DNA from: a virus
Direction: 5' to 3' (one strand)
IMG/VR virus record: IMGVR_UViG_3300024518_003353
Location: 1-25,425 of that record
Length of the DNA stretch: 25,425 nucleotides
Part shown: piece after piece, positions 13,101-19,173 of the stretch
How positions within the stretch are numbered: position 1 is the stretch's first letter
Layout of the letters: every line of letters starts with the position of its first letter
The notes under the pieces: generated by a model
Seen by the model: only the letters and a program-made list of their open reading frames with translations
Databases searched by the model: none
Told to the model about the DNA's origin: nothing
Made by a program: the position numbers and the translations under genes

Positions 13101-15878
13101 CCCAATGGCGTCCCTCATCGAGTCTTGAATATCTTGCTCCAGTGACAGCAGTTTCTCCTCAAACCCGTCGGCAACAACTTGCTGGTTATGAGCCGTGTCA
13201 CTAGCGTCTCTGTGTTCTTGCAGCAGGTCTTTGATTCTGTTAGTGATACCGACCATATCAACGGCTTGACCATTGGCCTCGACCGCTTGGCCTGCTACTT
13301 CTGGCTTGAACACGGACAAGAGGCGCAAGCCATTATGAAGCCTCAACAAGTTAGTTGACTGGAAGAGGTCATTCATTGCTTTCGTGACTTTCTCCACCTC
13401 GGCCCTGGGCAAGTTGTCTGGAATCTTCCCAGTCGCAGGGTCACGCAGCGCCTTCATTATGTCGTCAAAAGCCTCATACTGATCCAGCGTGCGCTGCATG
13501 AGTTCCAGTTGCACCGGGGAGGCGAGGTATCGGTAGATCGCCACCTTCGGGATGTGCCTCTTAGTGATCGTCTGCATGACCAGCCCAATGTCCTTAACAA
13601 GGAACGGCTCCACAAACTCATCACGGAGCAACAAGACCCTCTCGTGTAAAGAGTTCTGCGGGCCCATTCGGCTAGAGGCCATGTCAGAGTTGATCGGGTC
13701 ATTGATTATGTTGCGGATCACGGCGTGGATACGAGCGTCGTCTATGCCTATAAGATCAGCCAGCCTTTGTTCCAGGACGACCAAGTGCGCAGCGTCAGAG
13801 GCTGTCGAGCCGGGGTCAGCAACCAGTTGCCTTTGGACCTCAATCGACGCTACTAGCGATGGCTCGTCGGAGGCTTTCCATTCCTCGATCCCGGCACGAA
13901 CAGACGCAAAGAACGCATCGTAGTGCTTCCTGATCTTCGTGGCGTCATACATCCTTGCCACATACATGGCTGCCATGCGTCGGGTCTGGCTGGAATCCAG
14001 TTTCAGAAGGCCCATGGACCTGAGGAGTTTCCCGGTGTTCTCGATGAACGGATCATATATCTCTTTGACCGCACGCTCGACACCGTCAACTGCCGCCTGT
14101 CTAGCAGTCGGATCTTCAATCTTATTGATTATGTCGTATACCGACCGTTCGGCCCCCTCTAGCCCTGAACTCTCATGGAACTCGTCCGCCAAATCTAGGG
14201 CACGAGGGGTCACACCGTCGTCCTCATAAGAGCGCACAGCATAAGAGTGGGCGAGGGAGCGCAGGTCTATCTCTGATACGCCAGACGACGCCGTGACCTC
14301 CCTGGCGAGTTGGGCAAGTTCTCCCACTAGCCTCAGGTTCATCACTTCCATGTACTGCGACGCTGCGTCCATTCCAGGACGATTAACACCGTGACCTCTG
14401 GACCCTGCCTCTTGAGTGAGTGCTCCACCAGAAAACAACTGATACATTTGCCGCCCGTAGTCGGTGATCTCTTGGCCCATTCTCGTGTTGGGACTCCAGA
14501 GCAGCCAGCGACCCACGAGGCGGCCCCAGAAGGTGTTGCCTTCGGCTAGGCCGACCAGTCTGGCCACCTTACTGCTTACGGTATTGGTGTCCGCATCGAG
14601 CCGGAGCAGGGCCTCATGCATCCTTTTCGAGATCAAGACTTCAGCAGGACTCGCAATGGCAGCATCGCTAGTGGCAACTTCGGTCGCACTCTCCCTCGGG
14701 GCAACTTCTTCTGCCTGCGCTAACTCAGTTGGGGCGTCATCGTCATCCGCCGCCCTCGCTGCGTCCTCCTCCTCCGCCGCCCTCGCTGCATTTTCCTCAT
14801 CCACAACCCTCGCCACTGCTTCGTCAGCAGCCGCCCTTGTATCTGCGCCGGGCGCCACCTCCACAAAGTCGTACTCGTCCCTGTGCCCGTCCGGGGGAGT
14901 GAAGCCCTCGTCCATCGCCTTTCTGTCACTCTTTCTTATCCAGCCTGTTGCACCCGCCTCAACCACCTCATTGAGCGTGTTAGATGCTTCGTGTCTCACT
15001 GCCGCCGCCACACCACCTGCAACTTCTTGTCCGAGCAAACTGGTCAAAGCCCCACGATAAGTCTTGCCTATGGCATAGAAGCCTCCTCCGAGAACGGCTC
15101 CGAACACGCCGCCTCCGACGATGCTCATCCAGGTTTCCTCCATGGTGCGGAGCGGTTGAGCCTTCTGAAGCACCATCTCGGAAACAGCCCCCGCTATCGC
15201 CCCCTCCAGGCCAGTGGCCAAAGCCGCCTGCTTGACCGTGGTCTTTGATAGAGCAACTCTCTGAAGCAGGTTTTGAGCGAGGCCGTGTGTCATATCGTCG
15301 CCAATGTGCGCCGCCGAGACGATTGCCGGGTGAGTTCTATGAGCGGCGATAAGAGCCGCCTTCTCAACCTCCGTTACCGCACGGAGTTCAGTTCCGGCAG
15401 CCACCTTGAAAGCACGCGCCCTCGAACCAGTCATGGCCAACCGGAAGCCGCGAGAGAGTGGCACCCAGTTCTCGGGGCTGGTCATTCCCACTGGGAGGTA
15501 GTACATGAGGCTCTCGAAGAAACCCAGGTTGTGGAGTATTTTCCTGTCCGCAAGATCCTGAGAGGCCCGCTTCGCCACCATCGAAAACTCGGCATAAGAT
15601 TTCGCACTCGCCATTCTCGGGTACTTATCCACCATGCCCTGCAAGTGCTTCATTTGGATCCACAACTGGTTCTTCTTTTGGGTCCAGTTGGGATCCGGCG
15701 CATAGACTTTGTGGTCCTGCGCAATCCTGCCTAGATTGTAGAGGATGTTCATGTCACGAAATGCAGCCGCGTAGGTCTCGCCAATCGTAGCCTTAGGGTT
15801 CCAGGCCGGGATAGGGTGGAAGCCTCTATGTTTGCGAACTGGCCGCCGTGATTGATCCTGCTGGCTACTGACTACCAT
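2814..15878 (-). CDS. Giant ejection (gp16-position) polyvalent protein, 4354 aa
   Basis: This uninterrupted 13-kb gene occupies the place of the T7 gp16 ejection protein, after gp14/gp15-like genes and before small lysis genes. T7 gp16 is 1318 aa, so this is over three times longer. N-terminus: no lytic transglycosylase motif recognised; hydrophobic segments about 220-275 with a glycine zipper; acidic Ala/Glu/Asp linker about 344-404. Middle: HEIGH at 1115-1119 with EEKFARAFEQY at 1173-1183 (zinc peptidase-like), acetyltransferase-like regions about 1340-1505 and 1580-1700, HEIVH at 2612-2616 and SANTNPKQN near 2763. C-terminus: coiled coils about 3640-3900, then a region seen in podovirus ejection proteins (FNYVRFMGGVALSSIPDL near 3921, GKLLFQFKSFSFAATN near 4155). 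Start ATG 15878 overlaps the previous stop by 14 bases. An ejected multi-effector protein is inferred. Confidence 0.85.
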   Translation of the reverse strand: MVVSSQQDQSRRPVRKHRGFHPIPAWNPKATIGETYAAAFRDMNILYNLGRIAQDHKVYAPDPNWTQKKNQLWIQMKHLQGMVDKYPRMASAKSYAEFSMVAKRASQDLADRKILHNLGFFESLMYYLPVGMTSPENWVPLSRGFRLAMTGSRARAFKVAAGTELRAVTEVEKAALIAAHRTHPAIVSAAHIGDDMTHGLAQNLLQRVALSKTTVKQAALATGLEGAIAGAVSEMVLQKAQPLRTMEETWMSIVGGGVFGAVLGGGFYAIGKTYRGALTSLLGQEVAGGVAAAVRHEASNTLNEVVEAGATGWIRKSDRKAMDEGFTPPDGHRDEYDFVEVAPGADTRAAADEAVARVVDEENAARAAEEEDAARAADDDDAPTELAQAEEVAPRESATEVATSDAAIASPAEVLISKRMHEALLRLDADTNTVSSKVARLVGLAEGNTFWGRLVGRWLLWSPNTRMGQEITDYGRQMYQLFSGGALTQEAGSRGHGVNRPGMDAASQYMEVMNLRLVGELAQLAREVTASSGVSEIDLRSLAHSYAVRSYEDDGVTPRALDLADEFHESSGLEGAERSVYDIINKIEDPTARQAAVDGVERAVKEIYDPFIENTGKLLRSMGLLKLDSSQTRRMAAMYVARMYDATKIRKHYDAFFASVRAGIEEWKASDEPSLVASIEVQRQLVADPGSTASDAAHLVVLEQRLADLIGIDDARIHAVIRNIINDPINSDMASSRMGPQNSLHERVLLLRDEFVEPFLVKDIGLVMQTITKRHIPKVAIYRYLASPVQLELMQRTLDQYEAFDDIMKALRDPATGKIPDNLPRAEVEKVTKAMNDLFQSTNLLRLHNGLRLLSVFKPEVAGQAVEANGQAVDMVGITNRIKDLLQEHRDASDTAHNQQVVADGFEEKLLSLEQDIQDSMRDAIGGTTPAESVLDAATLRQHRGSLIVQMLDDMVARVDSDEIRDAGAEVQAAVSTLTAFGDEGERALRGEAFLIGLKADIRETVEREFAAVVESSRTPNNNNQGGDVSTKVANMGPAAWVLHLAKNIHDPEKLISEGWASREMIDLVESKFLKGGTAEAGGASVTKGVFKLDPQGVKDVIQGFSGADFSTAVHEIGHALRLRTLTRAKITDGHAGDVTHQDMDDLELWANDGKALDPLAEGKDRVWTVDMEEKFARAFEQYVAEGKFQPGVSAGVKRVMQELMKAMKRVYQAFAGRFSTPLDPKVKTVFDKLLLSDEDIVTAAGRETNDSPHRRLTESQKTDIKRVFHLSDSEADGIYELYDALNLDKGMIVFKDSSEVAPGGLEQRTEGKGEFLADNKVDLAGWVDEFTNHPDWKERYGEEVIEGRIRTSGFRVESTAGVLFRDGLIETATTHRFGKAVEVKDQAFYLNPETRIYLARDATAGLVVTPDRDLISVHKMPGSAADINGLLSQASKFAETLDGFDINGHLPTLYGRHGWRPVARAEFNPDFRPEGWDMRPIDEGGLGTPDIVLMVYDPTDALRLPHADSFNEVRDQVPYLLMDKYDDAVALQTQAKELIRESVGGRTGDELDIQAKQYFQRERFVPPEKTDAAYMADELSDGKTRFLEAGYDETRFNYLNDDGVEVTLKNDGELIYINGEQFAGDIEIDLILSTGTRGQGAASKELDRILAAADARDMSVSLVVSAQNVRRQGQSVGLTNDQLKAWYQRKGFVFPHDDPEGTGGGYRPKKAEADSVIEKVRQATEAELPAAMKEVADDPFNRTHSEPDEMLGRFERGELEPGFHVVDAYSGPGLYFFDGYSPNAKEKLPYLGPFRSPNNGPGRSLSTAEWNALVKDTVQSGRPLRVDNTVVDFDYDTGNYTASLTDPPTELRQTSEPFIAFRASQGSPKKARQYFQTESEVPRIEGEDHGSLAARAVHSPDILLRVFGTPDNIEGTGTHPRSSLPNTPVRDLFWRTGRVEDDLEGTRGEVVHPNFPGTTEEFGLSTTAGALRETGYKGADKEKIDRWHETTYATKPDEERKKSFSVEDSMKLQDEILVPHEKVLRYIDGVDEEQVQVSAMGYAPLVARKIHNEQAISYGEITRLIHKRLDFLSAQGLDSQGGEIKSYLEWAIRQYPFGKPFLVGDDINLGARGNGGEAVQPDRSMNAYEIARNAGIAITDENLLRADLDHEVFRKDYIEQAMSDFDYVIKQVGEGMPSVPSVATVKVLNDLKVEVRAVLENTPKVQGGLLSSLASDMSNSLIYNRTRESRVYKASRDLAAKKKSGAPLTDAESTRDVWSLSVYRESGAKVKPRTDDPPQGPLENLPWYNLIGLINKQSWKGHEEGGLVARAIMDLIGEGYRNPESLDIRLGQFEDNVRLSKIWAKENALKGIELRILQNEKLPTEVRLKREAALDKAWKEWDAKFHKEQWEPAFGKGSRMDPHGFGPVKTGPDHHGSTLREWEHDGGLIDLENIRDIVPGLLEEYGQYQAQLKSALRVLYPSGLVPVARWRDFLSNARSAEHDFRYPTAGTRSPDTAISLKGKRAAMLSMGDRSMLSATLQHPQAFHKTTIGAPSPYGVRGAPEGSATHDVAYHETQNIVLTNEGDKIAKVTKGRKVLKEARKDRPADGFEQPSDAEMAKAEGTQPGVAVHEIVHIDDILFMGAAREGEVHVKRNALLYNKHRTVADLYQTSEVIQKIMDEVESLIDGKKVTPNAAVAKTLARLGWTVPMGQATQAGKKQVSPKQLKSMMLALQANSKRMLFHDKADEAARFWYEDSSAGILEAFQGDLLQASMFIDILAITSANTNPKQNLGNALDTVAKIMNLPNLKSGVTNLFPSHAFPLTLKPKLEKIVLGYDAAGRAVRLGDKDWSIRLSSGKRNAFKTASFARTIHRALQYDVFREEMQGHWQSELHDVVADVWMFRHFQFGKTGAQDTPAKFNDRLRRFQTHMENLSAKGDSKELRKARNAERKSKKHLNYSDSTRSLDSGKDYKFMTDMVEMLTDELNEDAYRGVTDWKPWQVQAMLWTTHRFIEAGESDPMVYHNLLEEGYPWRANHPFTPGPSSTHLNGLEALPDNIQVQIAALRNRATSDFQTDSYVIATNKGDTGHATLDHALKEVGGEAHARSTEAVRRVVSEEAKVIRVDGAVTPKGNRGHATQVVELRTGSDDRLRAAGARMGLAGGHDNVLTFRVRQSGKQALQIVEFDESLSATQIKNLLKRHKMGKHSITKGEGDGYRVFIYDDTYGKGAQLRSPVLMKVREWVSNGKIKKHEEVRGTAERVGADDGSSKEVIAASYRDTLRGVDERGSEAHKALGTGVPYSYSLVRATGSSARSGHNAPGADAVLLELGLPGLSSVTPGVTGTTRLFLPNQVIPAAVRREAEEWIAKTNREQGGKHISKAIIKALAGVLNDGVHTVNAGNQWAAATAALYRLDSITWSRIVPPDLTNSKLHNGYTLMLPEGAVWDRDSLADLRAHFETLGPLAKRLRFEQQSPEGLGIYITTERGGLNWFPDSKTGSGQQRTEIDANLFPRLHEATLTVKRSLAEWNKGRPEAGMVEYEGFTYVGNRLENDWSVNPNGEGYLDAPWKGPGGKAVKARVQAVVRKLLPRMDAADEVAAARYGLQVNPELLKSYRTPDHSSSIEAGRGTNTFSRGASDPSVRGREPEYFQHNERRQINSDLEALGLGGLFDSETIAGNRPEIEAALGKIREGRARIEAATRAAGGETDPTQMLESLISEAIGRAEQTGDLPEIPGFPKLTQGVQDLMAARGQEGAVRAARGALDEADPGGAPARTEVAGAQGGLRAARHGVARAESEFDSATQELRAISADLGVPTDASSRGRPADGYEPHSYAYPKRRGSSGEEMEAMAGRARAATEQVRSETSGDALSLEPHLAVIRRAYEKKVAAARTAGDDAEVKRLEKRFRQTAMDLQAMKDRILNTHGINTDAVGYGMRLAKAAKDFNYVRFMGGVALSSIPDLAMGISVAGLRPYLTAWAKMLKAEILNDDVARADIAKLIYAAETVLGEERVRKLYFLDDNPMQIEQTKAEKGLEWSARKFGKWSGIQYWNAVNKAVAATAIQSRVIEISRKVRAGTASAFELEMLGQFGIDTEMATLVARVHEVVGETGADLFGGDFYHSRVDLWDGPIDGLRADEVAFLKEQYYMAIMQAVNRTIVTPNAGDLPLIATSSAIGKLLFQFKSFSFAATNSVLVSGLQRGLEYGDISQVILLAGLSSLGGFVYAGKEWLGGRDPFRYENDISKFIVEGMDRGGGLGILSETNAIFEKTFGFGLSQFADSGPLSRYASRNKIDALMGPTFGTAKDMLTIAGSFPKMFTADDVSGYEIDAARRMFAFQNLIQTRLALDVGPSLIQGGDDFFANFKPLHRRMAGVAGIGEE
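7959..8081 (-). other. HEIVH ... EGEVHV segment of the giant protein
   Basis: Residues about 2600-2640 contain HEIVH (2612-2616), then IDDILFMG and EGEVHV (2628-2633). HEIVH fits the zinc-peptidase HExxH pattern, but no clear third ligand follows. Two strands ending in E-x-E are also compatible with an ADP-ribosyltransferase-like ending. Neither reading is secure. Confidence 0.3.
10779..11141 (-). other. GNAT-like acetyltransferase domain of the giant protein
   Basis: Residues about 1580-1700. The segment LILSTGTRGQGAASKELDRI has the R-G-x-G-x acetyl-CoA pyrophosphate loop (Arg1638, Gly1639, Gly1641) leading into a helix. A strand MSVSLVVSAQN follows, then QLKAWYQRKGFVF, the usual GNAT ending with an aromatic/Lys-Gly-Phe signature. 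The spacing fits the family. The substrate is unknown. Confidence 0.6.
11364..11861 (-). other. Second acetyltransferase-like domain of the giant protein
   Basis: Residues about 1340-1505. The end HLPTLYGRHGWRPVARAEFN (Leu1454-Tyr1455) followed by PEGWD and PDIVLMVYDP resembles a domain common in phage proteins, where a GNAT-type LYxxxGF strand is followed by a conserved Trp and a PDvvfMv strand. The acetyl-CoA loop is not obvious upstream, so it may be a degenerate or divergent fold. Confidence 0.45.
12309..12566 (-). other. Zinc metallopeptidase-like domain of the giant protein
   Basis: Residues about 1105-1190. FSTAVHEIGHALRLRTL has HEIGH (His1115, Glu1116, His1119). About 55 residues later EEKFARAFEQYVAEG (1173-1187) offers the downstream glutamate typical of gluzincin-like phage peptidases. 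The motif order matches MPTase-type domains described in polyvalent proteins. The target could be a host protein, the envelope or the protein itself. Confidence 0.65.
14667..14849 (-). other. Acidic low-complexity linker of the giant protein
   Basis: Residues about 344-404 are almost only Ala, Glu, Asp, Val and Arg, with near-repeats such as ENAARAAEEEDAARAADDDD. The segment separates the glycine-zipper N-terminus from the following helical region and is probably flexible or a single charged helix. Confidence 0.7.
15054..15131 (-). other. Glycine-zipper hydrophobic segment of the giant protein
   Basis: Residues about 250-275 read WMSIVGGGVFGAVLGGGFYAIG. The regularly spaced glycines (GGGxxGxxxGGG) in a hydrophobic stretch are typical of membrane-inserting glycine zippers, which fits a protein that must cross the host envelope during DNA ejection. 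Confidence 0.7.
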
Positions 15879-17418
15879 AAAGCCCCAGCGCCTCCACCAT
15901 GACTCTCGTGCCTACAGCCCCGCTGTCCGCCTCGCCAAAAAACACTTTGCTGAAGACCCGAGTCCATGCCCTCTCATACAACTTCTCATAGTCTGGATGC
16001 TCAGTCGTAAACTCGTGGAGGGACGAGTGCGAAGCCCAGCGCCGTCGATACTCCCGATCTTTCACGGTAGCGATTTGGTGAGCCTTCTCCGCTGCCTGCT
16101 GCACCCTCAAATGCAATGCCTCGTCACCACGAACTCCAGGAGGCAAACCCACCTCCTTGTTGACGGTAGCATACAGGGCTGCCAGCCCCTCAGAGATGGG
16201 CCATGGCTCTTCGGGGATGGGCTTATGCCCAGGGCCCAGGCGCTGCCACGGCTTTTTGCCAGAGTTCGAGCGAATCTGATGGGGTCCGGGCTTAAAGTTT
16301 GTAATCTGGGACTGATACTCTGGAAGGGTGTCGGGCATCAGGGCGGGGTCTGAGAAGGCCAGTTTCCCTAGCAGGCGAACAACCGCCCGGCGGTTATACT
16401 CAGGCTCCGGGTGGACACCTAGACCCAACAGACCATCGTACTCCCCAACCGTAGCCAGTTGTTTTTGCATCATGTGCACCATGTGATGGTTTGTGGTCTT
16501 GTAGTCTTTGAGGTTGATAAATATCGGGTCATCATTATGCGGCCAATCGGATCTATATGTGCCCTCCTCGCCAGTCCTAACCACACGAAACACCCCATAA
16601 AACGGATCCTCGGGATCTGATCCTCCTGCGGGCGCCAGGGAGATCGTCAACTCATTAGCGTCTTCGTCGGTCGTAAACTTGCTCCAGAACTCTCGTCGCG
16701 ATGGCAAGGCAGCAATCAAGGATGCGTACTCCTCATTGTCGGGGACAGCGCCACTGCGAACCCTGGCACGCACCGCCTCCATTATCTCCATCTCAACCAC
16801 CTCACCCAAGGAGAACCGAACTTGCTGGTCGTCCATATCCACGCCACCATCGACCGGGGCGTCAAGAAGGCCTCCGGTTTGGTTAAAGGAGAGCCTGAGG
16901 GTCGTTTGCCCCAAGGACTCAACTCCGCCTAGACGAACTGCGGTCCCGCCAATAACGCCCCATCTTGCTTCCTGAATCACTTCCGAGGTGATCTCGGTGG
17001 CCCTGTTCTTAAACCAGCCAGCGCTAGGTGTTGCCTGCTTGCTGTGGAGGTAACGCACAACATCCTGCTGGAGCCTCCCATAGATCGCTTGTCGATCTTC
17101 TAGCCGCAGAAACCTCGTTGCCCTCATGGAGTCTGCACGAACATCAGGCTCGCCCCTCCAAGACCCCCTGAATAGGTTGGCCGGATTCCACGATCCCACC
17201 ACATTCTCCATGTTGGGTGCCCCGTTTGCTTGCATCATATAGCCTTGAAAAAAGTCCAACTCTTGCCCAGTCAGAAGTGTCAGCAGTTCCTCCGCCCGCT
17301 CCCCTGTAACCCCGGCGTCCTCCCAGTCCTTGCGAAAATCAACCGCAGTCATATCACCGGAGTACGCCTGGAATATCTCGGCGTAAGCCTTCTCATCCTG
17401 CTCTTCGTCGGCAATCAT
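15865..17418 (-). CDS. Internal virion / ejection protein, second gene in the gp15 position, 517 aa
   Basis: I infer a role in the ejected internal core from position; no family is recognised with certainty. An upstream in-frame start at 17454 exists, but ATG 17418 (MIADEEQDEKAYAE) overlaps the preceding stop as ATGA and has GGGAG eight bases before it, so I prefer it. The protein is acidic at its N-terminus, then mixed helix and strand, with a beta-like middle (FYGVFRVVRTGEEGTYRSDWP), a basic Pro/Gly-rich loop (GKKPWQRLGPGHKPIPEEP) and a helical C-terminus. No transglycosylase or other enzymatic motif is visible. Together with the previous gene it may correspond to the two parts of T7 gp15 (747 aa), or be a separate core protein. 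Its stop overlaps the giant gene by 14 bases. Confidence 0.75.
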   Translation of the reverse strand: MIADEEQDEKAYAEIFQAYSGDMTAVDFRKDWEDAGVTGERAEELLTLLTGQELDFFQGYMMQANGAPNMENVVGSWNPANLFRGSWRGEPDVRADSMRATRFLRLEDRQAIYGRLQQDVVRYLHSKQATPSAGWFKNRATEITSEVIQEARWGVIGGTAVRLGGVESLGQTTLRLSFNQTGGLLDAPVDGGVDMDDQQVRFSLGEVVEMEIMEAVRARVRSGAVPDNEEYASLIAALPSRREFWSKFTTDEDANELTISLAPAGGSDPEDPFYGVFRVVRTGEEGTYRSDWPHNDDPIFINLKDYKTTNHHMVHMMQKQLATVGEYDGLLGLGVHPEPEYNRRAVVRLLGKLAFSDPALMPDTLPEYQSQITNFKPGPHQIRSNSGKKPWQRLGPGHKPIPEEPWPISEGLAALYATVNKEVGLPPGVRGDEALHLRVQQAAEKAHQIATVKDREYRRRWASHSSLHEFTTEHPDYEKLYERAWTRVFSKVFFGEADSGAVGTRVMVEALGLYGSQ

Positions 17419-19166
17419 TTCACACTCTCCCAGACTTCGCTCTTTTTGGCCCATGCGTCACTCTCGTACCCGCCAGCCTTCACGGCATTGTTGTATGCCT
17501 TGATCCTGTTTCCTATGGGAGTGCTCGACCAGAGGGGCCCGGTTATTAACTGACGGTTACGGTCAAAAACCCTAAACTGCCCCGGAATAGTTGCCTCAGG
17601 CTTGGCCCTTAGATCCTTTGCTTTGTTCTCCTCTAGGCTATTAATAACACTCAGCCAGATCAACCGCCTGGAAGGGTCATCCGCAGCCGCCAGAATCCTT
17701 GCTTCGAGGTACTCGGCCAGCATGAATGGAAGACCATCGGAGCCAGTAAGTTCCTGCATACCTATAAGTTTATCGCCAAGGGATTTACCTTGCTGGATGT
17801 AACCCCGATCAGTCAGCCTTCGCCCGCCCCCCTCGACCGCCAGGGAAGTATCATTGTTCTGCCGCAACTCCATGCCCAACCTTGTCGAGAAGGCATCGAA
17901 GTCATTCACAAGCGCCACGGCCTCTGGGCCGCCCGTAATCGACGCCATGCGCCACGAACCTGTTAGGGTTCGCTTTTGCTTTGGAGTCAGTGGAGCGCCG
18001 TTAAGAAACCCGATCTGAACCCCCCTGGCTTCTACGCTACGGGCCACCGCCTCAGTCGCCAGGAGCGTCTTCTCCTTAAGGTCTTCCCGCTCATTGTCCG
18101 TATACCAAGACTGCACCCTTGGGTTCTTCTCTAGCAAGGCGTGGTATTCCTGAAGAGCATCAATATAGGGGCCAGGATCAGGCGCATCGAACGCGAGCGG
18201 CGCAGTGAGGGACTCTCCGCCCGACTGGGCAAGCGCTTGTTGTCTAGCAAACTCTTCGCCGCCCATCTCGGCGGCCATCACCCTGGCGTCTTCAAGAGAC
18301 CTTTCGATTATGCCGTCCTTTGAGTTGAGGAGGGTGACAAGAAGATCGCTCGCACGGTCCATGGTCGCCGCCACCGTCTCTGGATCGGCTCCCATGGCTA
18401 ACAGCCTCTTACGAAGTCCGCCCTCTTCTGCCGTTGCCTTGATAGCAGACACCGCTCCTTGCAAGTTCTTCGACCCAGACTCCACCCAGGCCAGCACCGA
18501 ATCAGTGATGGCACCATCAACCTTCTTCATGTATTCCGTCGAAGAGATCGTGCTCTCCTCGTCCATATACGAACGAGCCAGCGCTACCTTACCCCGGTAT
18601 GGACTGAGCAGGGCCTCGAACGCAGCCGCGCTGAAGTCTGTTCTTCCTGCCTGGGAAATCTTATCCCGTAGTTTGACGGCGCCCTCGTCCAACTCAGTCA
18701 TGAGTAGTTGATGCACCTGGGCAGCGGCCTCAGCCTCTGCTGAAGCACCCACCACCTTCTTAGTCAACTCCAAGGCGCTTCTTATCTGACTAGACAGTTC
18801 CGGGAGTGCAAGGCGGTCATTGATCGGGGCAATCGACGCACTCACTAGGTCGGCATGGAGTTGTACGGGATCACCGTGCTCACCAAACCCGTCATGGGCC
18901 TTGACGCGCCACTCCAAAGCCTCAATCCCCATACGCTGCTGCTCGACCTTGAACCAATCCTCGTCCGCCTCGTCCTGCTGGCGCTGGAGGTTTTTGCCAG
19001 CCTTCTGCACCCCCTTAAACAGGTTGTTCAGGCCAACACCAATGCCGGGCCGTTGTGCCGCCTCATACACAGCCCGTGGGTCCGCCTGTTCCGCTGCCCA
19101 CAACTGAGTGCGATAGCGGGGCGTGGCTGCTGAACCTTCTCTTATTGGGCGGCGCATCTTTGCCAT
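17415..19166 (-). CDS. gp15-like internal virion protein, 583 aa
   Basis: The protein is largely alpha-helical and charged, with a basic start (MAKMRRPIREG) and long helical stretches throughout, for example NLQRQQDEADEDWFKVEQQRMG cut in pieces around residues 58-80 and AEAAAQVHQLLMTELDEGAVK. It has no membrane segment. Order gp13-gp14-this gene-giant gp16 matches the T7 internal core operon, where gp15 is a helical tube protein of the ejectosome; assignment rests on position and composition. Start ATG 19166 comes three bases after the previous stop in TAA-GAG-ATG, with GGA further upstream. Its TGA overlaps the next ATG by four bases. Confidence 0.75.
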   Translation of the reverse strand: MAKMRRPIREGSAATPRYRTQLWAAEQADPRAVYEAAQRPGIGVGLNNLFKGVQKAGKNLQRQQDEADEDWFKVEQQRMGIEALEWRVKAHDGFGEHGDPVQLHADLVSASIAPINDRLALPELSSQIRSALELTKKVVGASAEAEAAAQVHQLLMTELDEGAVKLRDKISQAGRTDFSAAAFEALLSPYRGKVALARSYMDEESTISSTEYMKKVDGAITDSVLAWVESGSKNLQGAVSAIKATAEEGGLRKRLLAMGADPETVAATMDRASDLLVTLLNSKDGIIERSLEDARVMAAEMGGEEFARQQALAQSGGESLTAPLAFDAPDPGPYIDALQEYHALLEKNPRVQSWYTDNEREDLKEKTLLATEAVARSVEARGVQIGFLNGAPLTPKQKRTLTGSWRMASITGGPEAVALVNDFDAFSTRLGMELRQNNDTSLAVEGGGRRLTDRGYIQQGKSLGDKLIGMQELTGSDGLPFMLAEYLEARILAAADDPSRRLIWLSVINSLEENKAKDLRAKPEATIPGQFRVFDRNRQLITGPLWSSTPIGNRIKAYNNAVKAGGYESDAWAKKSEVWESVK

Positions 19167-19173
19167 CTCTTAT
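19167..19173 (-). promoter_or_regulatory. Stop / ATAAGAG / start junction before the gp15-like gene
   Basis: On the minus strand ATAAGAG contains the TAA stop of the gp14-like gene and abuts the ATG of the gp15-like gene. This is the same layout as at 2811-2817. There is little room for a normal ribosome-binding site spacing, so start recognition probably depends on the upstream GGA or on coupling. Confidence 0.55.

Noticed and set aside
14464-15060. 198-codon plus-strand Ser/Ala-rich open frame
   Set aside because: It mirrors the Ala/Glu/Asp linker and N-terminal region of the giant protein and shows low-complexity shadow composition.
2814-15878. N4-type virion RNA polymerase hidden in the giant protein
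   Set aside because: Size invited the comparison, but I could not find the T7-like polymerase motifs, and the C-terminus looks like a gp16-type ejection protein.
17419-17454. Longer start for the second gp15-position protein (12 extra residues)
   Set aside because: The internal ATG 17418 has a better-placed GGGAG and a four-base ATGA overlap typical of this operon; the extension would overlap the previous gene by 40 bases.
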